Assembly (NCBI RefSeq): GCF_002312815.1
Contig: NZ_NKQJ01000017.1
Coordinates: forward strand, 1 to 63,000
Reading direction: 5' to 3'
Source of the DNA: Agaribacterium haliotis
Lineage (GTDB): Bacteria > Pseudomonadota > Gammaproteobacteria > Pseudomonadales > Cellvibrionaceae
DNA: 63,000 bases
Every line of letters begins with the position of its first letter. The first letter of the stretch is position 1. The translations under genes were made by a program, and so were the position numbers. Of this stretch, positions 1 to 8,125 are shown one piece after another. The notes under the pieces were generated by a model. It was not told the origin of the DNA and made no database searches. It saw only the letters and a list, made by a program, of their open reading frames with translations.

Positions 1-413
1 AATTCTAGGCAATCAATATAAGCAATAGCTTGTGAAAACGCTGAGCAAGATGAAGCCGTTTTGCTACGGGCTCGTTATCAGGCGCTTGTTCAAAAGCTGT
101 AATTTCTTAAAATTCGGCGGTCTGCTTCGCTTTGAGCTTCGTAACCAGCCTGCTGGGGGGCAGGTGAGGAAGGTACGACTGGCTTTCATAATTTTGGTCA
201 AAGTGTAGTTCCTAGCTTTCTTAAAAGGTAATAATTTATACACAATAAATAGATCAAATAGGCTTTGTCGTAATTATCACGACTCAAACTAAGTAATCTA
301 CCAGACATCCACGGCGAAACTTAATGTATGCTTTAATAGCTTGCTTTAAGCAACTTTGTTTCTGTCGGTAATTGCGACGTTCTGGTAAGTACTAGTCAAG
401 TTAGGAAAAAAGT
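1..413. other. Intergenic/left window edge, no supported gene
   Basis: No convincing gene is visible here. A short open stretch ending in a stop at 100-102 reads like the last 26 residues of a helical protein (ENAEQDEAVLLRARYQALVQ...), but a stop codon at 19-21 in the same frame closes it, so it is at best a decayed fragment. The last 12 bases before 414 contain a purine-rich ribosome binding site (AGGAAAAAAG) for the next gene. Confidence 0.4.
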
Positions 414-791
414 ATGGGTGATGCTTTAGATAGAGGAAGATATTTTTTACAGTCAATAGATCCAGAGCTAGAGGAAGTTTTGGCAGAGCGCTACGATGAG
501 CTTTTACCTGAATTTTCAGAATCTTTAGTCGAAACAATTTATGGTCGCATCTACTCGAGGCCTGGGCTGGATATTAAAACTCGTTTGATCGCAACAATCG
601 CGGCGCTTACTGCTCAGGGTTCGCAAACAAAGCCTCAGCTGCGTATTAATATAAAGAACGCATTAAAGGCTGGTGTGACTAAACGAGAGATTTGTGAGGT
701 TATATTCCAAATGAACTTGTATGGGGGCATGCCAGCAACTATTAACGCACTTAATACTGCGAAGGATGTCTTTGCTGAAACAGGGCATTAG
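414..791 (+). CDS. Carboxymuconolactone decarboxylase (CMD)-family protein
   Basis: This 125-residue all-helical protein matches the CMD/AhpD-like fold in length and in its core pattern: 'KTRLIATIAALTAQG' around residues 56-70, then 'LRINIKNALKAGVTKREICEVIFQMNLYGG' spread over about 75-105. Family members include PcaC decarboxylase and AhpD-type peroxidase partners. The CxxC pair that makes AhpD a redox enzyme is absent; the only cysteine is in 'EICEV', so a thiol peroxidase role is unlikely. A strong purine-rich RBS precedes the ATG. It stands alone with no aromatic-degradation genes nearby, so the substrate cannot be assigned. Confidence 0.85.
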   Translation: MGDALDRGRYFLQSIDPELEEVLAERYDELLPEFSESLVETIYGRIYSRPGLDIKTRLIATIAALTAQGSQTKPQLRINIKNALKAGVTKREICEVIFQMNLYGGMPATINALNTAKDVFAETGH

Positions 792-885
792 CCTATAAAG
801 GTAGTTCACTCAGATTTTAATTCGGCTGGTAGTAAGCTTAGTTGTATTTGTTGATCCCAGGCTTTTAGGTCAATTAGGAAATAGA

Positions 886-1101
886 ATGCGAGACAGCCTC
901 AAAGAAAAGATTATCTCTGTCTGTGATAAAAAGATTCAGTCTAAAAGGGATGGTGTAGGTATTTCTTTTTATGCTTTTTTCAAAAACAAGAATGATAACC
1001 CCGAGCTTCTAATGGAAGCTGCTACTTGGTGGATCATGACTCACAAGTTAGATCATTTTGAAAAAGCCGTTAAAGTGAAATCTTTGATCCTGGATGATTA
1101 A
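886..1101 (+). CDS. Small hypothetical protein (71 aa)
   Basis: A 71-residue acidic/basic mixed helical protein starting MRDSLKEKIISVCDKK, with an RBS (AGGAAATAG) directly before the ATG. There is no signal peptide or transmembrane segment. The middle 'GISFYAFFKNKNDNPELLMEAATWWIMTHKLDHFEKA' region is rich in aromatics and looks like a folded two- or three-helix unit rather than a random frame. I do not recognise the family. It lies 94 bp after the CMD-family gene on the same strand, so cotranscription is possible. The MITE-like element begins 34 bp after its stop. Confidence 0.55.
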   Translation: MRDSLKEKIISVCDKKIQSKRDGVGISFYAFFKNKNDNPELLMEAATWWIMTHKLDHFEKAVKVKSLILDD

Positions 1102-1134
1102 GCTCATTAATTTCTGGCAGTCATTGCCGATCTG

Positions 1135-1397
1135 GGGCCTGTTAACACTAATTAAATACGCTCTGCTGGAGCCTGAGTGTTCGACCAGAAAGGCGCTTTG
1201 AGCGCAGTTTAGCAAGCTAAATAAGCGATAAGTAACGCATCTGGGGGGATATTCAGGCCCAGCCCTTCGGGTTGTGCCCCTCATCCCGCTCTCTGTGTTG
1301 TTTGTCGCTTATTTGGAACAACCAAACCGCGCTCCAAACGCCTTGATAGCAGAATGAGGGGCGCAACAGTGTGCATTTAATTAGTGTTAACAGGCCC
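1135..1397. mobile_element. MITE-like element with 23-bp perfect terminal inverted repeats
   Basis: The ends 1135-1157 and 1375-1397 are perfect reverse complements of each other over 23 bp, beginning GGGCCTGTTAACACTAATTA. The similarity continues inward imperfectly: for example AAGGCGCTTTGAGCGCAGTT on the left matches AAGGCGTTTGGAGCGCGGTT on the complement of the right, and both arms contain AAATAAGCGA. The whole 263 bp can therefore fold into one long imperfect hairpin, as expected for a non-autonomous miniature inverted-repeat transposable element. No transposase ORF is inside, and I see no clear target-site duplication. End-like fragments occur near 27074 and 41974. The parent transposase family is unknown. 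Confidence 0.7.
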
Positions 1398-1472
1398 TAA
1401 GAAAGTCGTGTTTTACATTGCTGTTTTTATGTGTTGAGGGTGCGCCGGTTTGTTCATTATTCAGAGGTTTAA

Positions 1473-2327
1473 ATGGAAAATATTTGTGTGTCGACCCAGT
1501 GGCTTAGCGAAAATTTAGCGAATGATAGGCTTGTTTTACTAGACGCCAGTATGAGCAAGGTTGTTGGCAAAAATGCAATCACTTATGCAAAGGCGAGCCT
1601 TATACCCGGTAGTCGGAAGTTTTGCCTTGAAAGCAGCTTTTGTGATACTGACTCGAACACGGTTCACGCTTTTCCTAGCCAGTCTCAGTTTGAGCAAGGC
1701 ATTAAAGGCTTGGGTTTAAACCAGCGCAGTATTGTTGTTGTCTATGATAACCAGGGTATTTATTCATCGCCCAGAGCTTGGTGGATAATTCGAGCTATGG
1801 GCTTTAACAATGTTTTTATTTTAGATGGTGGTTTGCCTAAGTGGATAGATGAAAATCGCCCGGTGGCAGATACTTACGCGGGTGACGAATGCAGTCAAGG
1901 TGGTGAAGAGGCTGCAGTGAGTGTTGGCGAGAGCCGTTTAAATTCCCTGTGTGATAAAGCGTTTATTTTACGCAATATTGATAATCCGGCAGTTTTAGTT
2001 GTCGATGCCCGCGCAAAAGAGCGCTATCTGGGTTTGGTGCCAGAGCCCAGGCAGGGCTTAAGGTCGGGTCATATTCCAAATTCTGTCAACTTACCGTTTG
2101 CTCTGGTTTTAGATGGTTTTTGCTTTAAATCTCCCGAGCGCCTTGTTGAAGAGTTTCAACGGATCATTCCCAAGCGCGCTAAACAGTTGGTGTTTTCCTG
2201 TGGCTCAGGTGTGACCGCTTGCATAGTTTTGGCGGCGGCGCGCCTTTGTTCTTACCCGGATATCCTGCTTTACGACGGCTCGTGGGCACAGTGGGGTGCA
2301 GACCATACTCTTCCTATTGAAAACTAG
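1473..2327 (+). CDS. sseA: 3-mercaptopyruvate / thiosulfate sulfurtransferase
   Basis: The 284-residue protein has two tandem rhodanese domains, the usual size for SseA-type enzymes. The N-terminal domain (about 1-135) carries 'VVYDNQGIYSSPRAWW' and the inactive-half motif 'FILDGGLPKW'. The C-terminal domain (about 160-284) carries the catalytic loop 'FSCGSGVTACIVL', with Cys243 as the persulfide-forming nucleophile. The CGSGVTA loop is the type associated with 3-mercaptopyruvate sulfurtransferase rather than thiosulfate sulfurtransferase (which has CRKGVT-like loops). It lacks a signal peptide, so it is cytoplasmic. An AGAGG RBS lies 7 bp before the ATG. The methyltransferase gene follows 17 bp downstream and is probably cotranscribed. 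Confidence 0.92.
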   Translation: MENICVSTQWLSENLANDRLVLLDASMSKVVGKNAITYAKASLIPGSRKFCLESSFCDTDSNTVHAFPSQSQFEQGIKGLGLNQRSIVVVYDNQGIYSSPRAWWIIRAMGFNNVFILDGGLPKWIDENRPVADTYAGDECSQGGEEAAVSVGESRLNSLCDKAFILRNIDNPAVLVVDARAKERYLGLVPEPRQGLRSGHIPNSVNLPFALVLDGFCFKSPERLVEEFQRIIPKRAKQLVFSCGSGVTACIVLAAARLCSYPDILLYDGSWAQWGADHTLPIEN

Positions 2328-2344
2328 CTGAATAGAGAGGCCTT

Positions 2345-3061
2345 ATGCCAGATCACGACCTGAAGCAGCACAAATCGTCACAAGAAAACAAGCAACAAGA
2401 ACAGGAATTGCGTTTTGTTGCCGCTCAGCTTGCCTGTCCAAGTGGCGAGGCAGGTTTGGGCGTTGGCGATAAGATGAATGAACTCAATCGTTTTATGACT
2501 GGCAAAACGATTGAGGCCTTATCGGTAACAAAGGGCGAATGTGTGGTTGAGATTGGCCCCGGTAATGGTGTGTTGTCCGAGCCGGTATTGCAGGCGCTGG
2601 GCACCGAGGGGCACTATTGGGCGCTGGAAAAATCGCAGTTAATGGCGGCTGAATTACAGCAGCGCTTTATAAGCGCACCGTGTCACGTGCATGTAAAAAG
2701 TGCCGATTGTTTGCATGTGCACTTGGATGCGGATAGCGTTGATGCTCTGATGGCTGTCAATGTACTTTATTTTATCGATGATTTACCGGCGTTTTTTCGG
2801 CATATTTATACTTGGTTGAAGCCGGGGGCTCGCGTAGTTTGGGGCGTTCGCTCCGATACGGCACTTAAAAATGCAGCCTTTACCAAATATGGTTTTAATA
2901 TTCGCCGCAGTGATGAAATTAAAATGCTGATGGAAGAGGCCGGCTTTTCTTCGGTAAAATCAAGGCTCTACGATGAGGGTGCCGTGGCATTTGGTGAAAC
3001 CACGCTCGATGTAGACTGCGTTATTATTTGTGCAGAAAAACCTGGCCTTGATGCAGGGTAA
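2345..3061 (+). CDS. SAM-dependent class I methyltransferase
   Basis: A 238-residue cytoplasmic protein with a Rossmann methyltransferase core. Motif I is 'VVEIGPGNGVLSEP' near residues 67-80, the acidic end of strand 2 is 'YWALEKSQ', and the post-I/II region is 'VDALMAVNVLYFIDDL'. The pattern resembles methyltransferase domain 11/25 enzymes. The first 40 residues are polar and probably disordered. It begins 17 bp after the sulfurtransferase stop with an AGAGAGG RBS, so the two likely form an operon. The substrate cannot be read from sequence. Confidence 0.85.
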   Translation: MPDHDLKQHKSSQENKQQEQELRFVAAQLACPSGEAGLGVGDKMNELNRFMTGKTIEALSVTKGECVVEIGPGNGVLSEPVLQALGTEGHYWALEKSQLMAAELQQRFISAPCHVHVKSADCLHVHLDADSVDALMAVNVLYFIDDLPAFFRHIYTWLKPGARVVWGVRSDTALKNAAFTKYGFNIRRSDEIKMLMEEAGFSSVKSRLYDEGAVAFGETTLDVDCVIICAEKPGLDAG

Positions 3062-3138
3062 GCCATCTTGGTCGATAGCCCTTGAGCCAAGGCGCAGCAT
3101 GCTGTTGCTATTGTGCTTTTCTGGCGGGGGGATTTTTC

Positions 3139-5121
3139 TTACCAGTGAAGCCGAATGCCGCCATTAATAACAAAACCATCGAGCGGGGCGTAGATATCCC
3201 TGAAGTCTGGGTTAACTAAATCGCCGTTGTTGATATTTTCAAATTTGCTTTGGCGTGTATCGGTGAAGTTTTCAAAGTTTAAGAAAACACCTAAGGATTC
3301 ACTTACGCTTTTTTCTGTCATTAAACCAAAAATCCAGTAGCTCTCGCCTGTGCTGTCTTGCTCTCGTTGTTGGGGGCTGAAGTAGTAAGCTTCCAAGCCG
3401 ATGCGAAAATCATCTTCGCGCTCCCACAGCAAGACTTGGTTTAAGCGGTGCTTGGATACCAGTGCAAGTGGCTGTTCTTTGTCCTGCTTGTTTTGTTTGG
3501 CGTCGACATAGGTGTAACCGAGCACGTAGCTCAGTTCGTGCCAGGAAAAAATTAAATTACTCTCTAAGCCTTTGCTGTGTACGTTGTTATCGTGTTGTTC
3601 GAATGCAAAATAGTTGCCCTGGTCGACTAGCTCAACGGGCTTGCTGATTTTTGTATAAAAAAGTAAGAAGTTGCCGTTGAGCGTGAATTCGTCGTTGAGC
3701 TCAAACCGGTGGTTGATATCAAAGTTTAAGCCGCTGGATGTTTCCGCGTCAAAATCGTGGCTATTAATTGGCTGGATATTTTCAAAGTGCTGTTCTTCGG
3801 CGTCGGTGATAAACAATGTTGGTGTTTTATAACCCAGGCCGCCGCCCAAACGCAGGCTAAGCTCGTGCGTCGGAGTATATAAAAAAGCAAAGCGGGGCAG
3901 GACAAATTCGCCGTAATCGGAGTGTTGATCAATACGAAGCCCGGCGTCAAAGCTTAGCGTAGCACTTAAGGCTTGCGTATATTGAGCAAAGGCGCCAACG
4001 CTGTGTTGTTGGTAATCGTGGACAAAACCGTCCTCGCTTGTGTCCTGATCAAATTTGTCTTGCAGCGCGTTCAGGCCGATAAGCCAGGCGTGTTCGCCGC
4101 TATCGCTGCCGAGGCTAAGTTCGCTAAAGCTCGATGTTTGCAGGCCCGAAAATCTGTAGTCGGGAATTTCTAAGCTGCGATCAAAATTGCTATTTGTGTG
4201 CTTGAGTTTAAATTCCAGTTCGTTGTCAAAACTGTGTTCCAGGCCTAAGCGAAGATAGGCGCGCCGACTTTTGTTTTCTTCAAAATACTCATTCTGAGCC
4301 CGGCCTTGAATGTAATTCATGCTGCCGCCGAGGCGCTGTTCATTGACAAGACCAAGGCCGAGATCAAATTGGGTTTGCTCTGAAGCAGAATAAAACCAGC
4401 GCGGGGTAAGTGTTGTGCGCTCAAACTCCGGTATCGCGCTAAGGCCGTTGTCGGCTGCCTCATAGGCGTCATTGCGGTTGTAGGAGCCAAATAAGGTCAG
4501 CCCGTGTTGGCCTGCCTGGCGGGAGTGAAAGGCACTTAGGTCCTGGCCCCCCGCAGAGGTTGCATTTAGCAAAACGGCGCTTTCAGGTTTGTCTTGCGGT
4601 GTTTTTGATACCAGGTTGACAAGCCCGGCAATGGCGCCGCCGCCGTAAAGTGTCGACGAGGCGCCCTTGACAACTTCGACTTGTTTTAAATCCAAAGGGG
4701 TGATTTGCAAGAGGCTAAGACCGCTGGAAAAACCCGAATATATTGGCAGGCCGTCGCGCAGAGTTTGGGTATAGCGACCGTCGAGGCCCTGAATACGTAC
4801 AGTTGAATTAAAACTGGTGGCTGAGCTCTGCTGAACCTGAATGCCGGTGCTTTCATTTAGCATCATGCGTATGTCGCCGGGTTTCATATTTGCTTTTTCG
4901 TGCAGCTCTTCTTCACCGAGCACCTCTACACGCAGGGCGGAATCGTCGAGCGTGCGATGGCCCCGGGCAGACATAACAATCACTTCTTCCAGCCCGCCGC
5001 CGTGGGCAAAGGCCGCATTGCTCACCGTAACACTCACAAGGCCTGCGCTGGCTATAACAACTAAGGCGCTCAGCGTTTTTGGCAGCAACAAGCAAGTTGG
5101 GCGAAGGGTTAACAAGGGCAT
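3139..5121 (-). CDS. TonB-dependent outer-membrane receptor (vitamin/siderophore-size)
   Basis: The protein has a signal peptide ending near 'VSNAAFAHGG', a TonB-box-like segment 'LEEVIVMSARG', a plug domain with 'TVRIQGLDGRYTQTLRDGLP' and 'VEVVKGASSTLYGGGAIAGL', and a 22-strand-type barrel ending in aromatic 'GGIRLHW'. At 660 residues it is in the size range of BtuB or ferric-siderophore receptors and lacks the extra N-terminal domain of SusC-type receptors. I place the start at 5121, where AGGATTTGTT precedes ATG and the signal peptide begins properly; an in-frame ATG at 5160 would add 13 residues before it. No B12 riboswitch was recognised upstream. The ligand is unknown. Confidence 0.9.
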   Translation of the reverse strand: MPLLTLRPTCLLLPKTLSALVVIASAGLVSVTVSNAAFAHGGGLEEVIVMSARGHRTLDDSALRVEVLGEEELHEKANMKPGDIRMMLNESTGIQVQQSSATSFNSTVRIQGLDGRYTQTLRDGLPIYSGFSSGLSLLQITPLDLKQVEVVKGASSTLYGGGAIAGLVNLVSKTPQDKPESAVLLNATSAGGQDLSAFHSRQAGQHGLTLFGSYNRNDAYEAADNGLSAIPEFERTTLTPRWFYSASEQTQFDLGLGLVNEQRLGGSMNYIQGRAQNEYFEENKSRRAYLRLGLEHSFDNELEFKLKHTNSNFDRSLEIPDYRFSGLQTSSFSELSLGSDSGEHAWLIGLNALQDKFDQDTSEDGFVHDYQQHSVGAFAQYTQALSATLSFDAGLRIDQHSDYGEFVLPRFAFLYTPTHELSLRLGGGLGYKTPTLFITDAEEQHFENIQPINSHDFDAETSSGLNFDINHRFELNDEFTLNGNFLLFYTKISKPVELVDQGNYFAFEQHDNNVHSKGLESNLIFSWHELSYVLGYTYVDAKQNKQDKEQPLALVSKHRLNQVLLWEREDDFRIGLEAYYFSPQQREQDSTGESYWIFGLMTEKSVSESLGVFLNFENFTDTRQSKFENINNGDLVNPDFRDIYAPLDGFVINGGIRLHW

Positions 5122-5375
5122 AACAAATCCTGATTCGGGCGAGGGAATAACAGATGGCATAAATAACGATTGGAGAGATAGGCGCTTACGGCAGCCTTTA
5201 CATAGACGCTGCGCTTTGGCTACTTAGAGCAAGCTCGGCATCGATGCGGTATTTGGCGCCATTTGGGCCGGCGCTACTGTAATGATGTTTGCCGGTTTAA
5301 TGCAAGCTTGCAGGGAGGGCTGGTTCTAAGTTTTTGTACCTGTGCCGCTATTTGTGAATACATTTTGTGGAAAGT

Positions 5376-5403
5376 TTCCGGCCCAGAAGGCTCTGAGCCG
5401 GAA
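5376..5403 (-). terminator. Weak hairpin after the 5448-7598 lipoprotein gene
   Basis: TTCCGGC and GCCGGAA form a 7-bp stem around a 14-base loop. It lies 45 bp beyond the stop of the leftward gene at 5448. No T-run follows in that direction, so it is only a possible terminator. Confidence 0.3.
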
Positions 5404-5447
5404 TCGAGCTTAGTAAGGCTAGAGTGCCTTATGTTTAATAAACAATA

Positions 5448-7598
5448 CTAGTTCACGTTTTTTCGAACAATGGATTCGGTTAACCAGCCGTTATTGTTGT
5501 CGTCAAAGATGCGTATCAACACGGTATCGCCAACTTTGATATCGTCAAAGCTATTAAACTCAGCGGCTTGATTGTCGTTTGTACTAAATAGCGCAAAGCG
5601 GTCGATGGTAATGATTTCACCGCTGTCGAGTTCGACACTGCCGAGGCGTGCGCTGGCTTCAGGGCCAGGGTTTATTTCGGCCTGAACAGCAACGATGCGC
5701 GCTTTGGAAATAATATGGCGGCCCTGCCACAACAGCAGGCGCTGCAAGCGATAACCTTCGCCTTCAGCGTAGCTGAGCCAGCTGGTGCTTAAGCTGCTTG
5801 CACCGCTGCCATCATCGCCAAATATCTGTTCGGCGCTTTCTATAATAAACGGTACATTTGAGCCCCAGACTTCGTTTTCAGTACCGGGCTTTATGTCTTC
5901 TGAAATCAAACCCTTGCCATAAAACAGGTAAGAAAGTTCCTGCTGAGGCGCTTTTTCTAGTGCAAATATTTCCAGCGGGTCATCACTGTCTCTATGTGCG
6001 GCGCGGTACTGGGCTTCGATATTAACGATGTCATCAACGCTTAGTGCTTGTTCTGGCTGAATATTCGCATAACTATAAAGTACATCGCTGTGTTCTAAGC
6101 CTCTTAGCTTGAGGGTTTTAAGGTTTTTATCGATAGCTAAAATTGCAGCGGTGGTGTTGCTAGTAAGTGGTTTTAAGCTGAAACCGTTTTGTGCTTGGGC
6201 AAAAACAAGTTCGTGCAGGTAGTCGCCGCCCGCGCGAGCATTGATAAACGCACCGAAGTGTTCAAATTCACTATGCATAATTTGCGCGCAGTCGGCGCCG
6301 GAAATAGTTTGGTCAAAAAATGCTTGTGCGCCAAGTTCGCTGCTGCTGGTGTGCGCAAGTGATTCGATGCGTTGAGCTTGGTAGCGGTTTTTTTCGGCCA
6401 AATCAAGGTGGTTTACAGCTTTGCCACTTTGGCGATAAAAACTTGCGGTAAAGGCAACGGTATTTAACGGGCACACTAAACTTAAGCTCGGCTGTTCGCT
6501 GTAACCCTGCGCCGCACAGATACTGCCCGGGCCGAGTTTTCGCTCGTTATTGATAAGCTCCAACAGTGCAAGCGCCTGTTCTTTTCTGCCTGTGCAAAGA
6601 TCGCTGAGTCGTTTTCTATCTGTATTGCCGACATCACCGAGCGTTGTGAATGACCAGCTGTTACCGGCAAAGGCAGTGCCGTCAGCGGCAACCAGGGCAG
6701 CGGATACTTCTACGTCATAGACCGTTTTGTAGGCGAGTTTTTGTTTTGGCTGCAATACAACAATTTTTTCACTCAGGTAGCTTAAGTCAAAGTCGACAAG
6801 CTCACCTGTGTGCGTGTTTGTCAGGCTAAATAAACTGCTTAAATCTGCGCCTTGCATATAAACGGCCTTGTTAAAGCGCAGTTCAATTTCATCACCGCTT
6901 GGAACAATCGTTGAGTCTCTTTGTGGGTAGTGCTCGCGAATATAGAGGCTCTGAGGATCGGGTGTGCTTGTCGGCTGGCCTTCGGGTGTTTCAAAGCTCG
7001 CTGATGGCGACGGCACTGTAGAGGCGGAAGGCTCGGGGCTGAATTCCGGGCTGACTTGCGGTGTTGAAGTTGCTTTTGCTGTAGGGGTGGCACTAGGCGT
7101 TGCTGTCGCTTCGGTGCTGGGTTTAGGGCTTGGTTTAGGGCTAGGTTTAGCGCTTGCTTCGCTACTGGGTTCAGGGCTGGCTTCAGGGCGTGGTTTTGCG
7201 CTTGCGCTTGGTTTTGGCTCTGGCCGTGACGTGGCTTGTACTGTCGGCCTGGGCTCGGGGCTGCTTTGAGGTTTTAAGCTCGGCTGAGGTTCACTGGTTT
7301 TTTCAGCAGCGGGCTCCGGTTTCGGTGAGCTCGGCACGGGTGCCAATGTAGGCTCCGTTTTAGGTGTGCTTGGAGCCTCTGGCATCAGGCTGGCCTGGGC
7401 ATCGGGAGCGCTGGCTTGCGCACTTGTCTCAGGCCTTGGCAGGTCGCTACTAGCGGGGCTCGCTTGCAGATTTTGCAGGCTGTCAAGGCTGCGGTTGATG
7501 GCGTTGTTGATTTGATCTGTTTCGTCATTATTTTCGCCGCCGCAGGCACTGAGCACAAAAGCCAGTGCTGTGACAGCAAACATTCTTGTATTAAACAT
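5448..7598 (-). CDS. Lipoprotein with Pro-Ser-rich linker, Big_5 Ig-like and CAP-like domains (paralogue A)
   Basis: The 716-residue protein starts with a lipoprotein signal whose lipobox is 'FVLSAC' (Cys about 19). Residues 25-220 are a low-complexity linker rich in Pro, Ser, Glu and Ala (repeats such as 'KPSPKPS'). About 225-330 is a Big_5 (SbsA Ig-like) domain running from 'HYPQRDSTIVPSGDEIELRF' to 'NSWSFTTLGD'. About 345-490 resembles a degenerate CAP/SCP domain: 'LLELINNERK', cysteine-rich middle, and 'DCAQIMHSEFEHFG'. A C-terminal beta domain contains 'VELDSGEIITI'. The ATG at 7598 is preferred; the longer frame would need TTG. It is about 60-70% alike by eye to the next gene over the folded part. 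Function unknown; cell-surface or periplasmic anchoring is likely. Confidence 0.8.
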   Translation of the reverse strand: MFNTRMFAVTALAFVLSACGGENNDETDQINNAINRSLDSLQNLQASPASSDLPRPETSAQASAPDAQASLMPEAPSTPKTEPTLAPVPSSPKPEPAAEKTSEPQPSLKPQSSPEPRPTVQATSRPEPKPSASAKPRPEASPEPSSEASAKPSPKPSPKPSTEATATPSATPTAKATSTPQVSPEFSPEPSASTVPSPSASFETPEGQPTSTPDPQSLYIREHYPQRDSTIVPSGDEIELRFNKAVYMQGADLSSLFSLTNTHTGELVDFDLSYLSEKIVVLQPKQKLAYKTVYDVEVSAALVAADGTAFAGNSWSFTTLGDVGNTDRKRLSDLCTGRKEQALALLELINNERKLGPGSICAAQGYSEQPSLSLVCPLNTVAFTASFYRQSGKAVNHLDLAEKNRYQAQRIESLAHTSSSELGAQAFFDQTISGADCAQIMHSEFEHFGAFINARAGGDYLHELVFAQAQNGFSLKPLTSNTTAAILAIDKNLKTLKLRGLEHSDVLYSYANIQPEQALSVDDIVNIEAQYRAAHRDSDDPLEIFALEKAPQQELSYLFYGKGLISEDIKPGTENEVWGSNVPFIIESAEQIFGDDGSGASSLSTSWLSYAEGEGYRLQRLLLWQGRHIISKARIVAVQAEINPGPEASARLGSVELDSGEIITIDRFALFSTNDNQAAEFNSFDDIKVGDTVLIRIFDDNNNGWLTESIVRKNVN

Positions 7599-7770
7599 GA
7601 GTGAGGTCCCAACTTTTTTATTAAGAGCAAAAATGCTACTTAACAAAAGGGGCTGTAAATATGCTTGTCTTTTTTATACTTGAAATGGTTCTCGATTCTT
7701 AATCGAGTTTCAGACGGGCTGTTGGTCGTGATGATTTTTTTCTTTTTTTATGTCAGGGCCTGGGCTGAGT

Positions 7771-7825
7771 TTAAGGCCTTCGGTTGAAGGCCTTAAGTTG
7801 ATTTATCTGAGCTGATTCAGCTCAG
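7771..7825. repeat. Two adjacent perfect hairpins
   Basis: TTAAGGCCTTC and GAAGGCCTTAA form an 11-bp perfect stem with a GGTT loop at 7771-7796. Ten bases later CTGAGCTG and CAGCTCAG form an 8-bp stem with an ATT loop at 7807-7825. Neither is followed by a T-run on either strand, so a plain rho-independent terminator is not indicated. They lie about 170-230 bp upstream of the ATG at 7598. Confidence 0.6.
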
Positions 7826-8067
7826 GCCAAGCTTTTAAGTATGGGAAATATGTATACGTTTTCTCGACTCAACTTGCCTGAAACTGGCTCAGTCGATGGG
7901 CGCCTGGTGAAAACCGAAAATTGGAAAAAAGAAGGGGTAAGAAAAAGCAGCGATAAAATGAAGGGGCGGTAAAAAAAGAGTCAGTGTAAAAGGGGGGGGT
8001 AAGGGGCAGGGCTAAGGAGGAGGGTCAAGCACCCTCAGAGGAAAAGCCTGCAGCAGAAAAACCTGAT

Positions 8068-8096
8068 AAAAATCCCCCGGTCAACACCGGGGGGGG
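8068..8096 (-). terminator. Rho-independent terminator of the 8126-9886 gene
   Basis: On the minus strand CCCCCGGT and ACCGGGGG form an 8-bp GC stem with a GTTG loop, followed by ATTTTTATC. It lies about 30 bp beyond the stop codon of the leftward lipoprotein gene. Confidence 0.85.
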
Positions 8097-8125
8097 GTTA
8101 TTTATCTGCTTTTGCTGGCCTGGCG

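Larger units (their letters stand above)
7599..8125. other. Intergenic region with hairpins and a purine-rich tract
   Basis: This 527-bp gap separates the two leftward paralogous lipoprotein genes and must hold the promoter of the left one. It contains two strong hairpins (7771-7796 and 7807-7825), a purine-rich stretch on the plus strand from about 7908 to 8060 (runs such as AAAAGGGGGGGGTAAGGGG), and the terminator of the right-hand gene at 8068-8096. No gene was found in it. Confidence 0.6.

Noticed and set aside
19-102. Short open stretch ending QALVQKL near the left edge
   Set aside because: A stop at 19-21 in frame leaves only 26 codons with no start and no recognisable family, so it is not called as a gene.
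1048-1284. Leftward open frame of 78 codons across the MITE-like element
   Set aside because: It overlaps the small rightward gene and the inverted-repeat element, has no RBS, and lacks any recognisable domain.
5161-5447. Possible cobalamin riboswitch upstream of the TonB receptor at 3139-5121
   Set aside because: The receptor is BtuB-sized, but I could not find the conserved B12-box or the paired core elements in this region.
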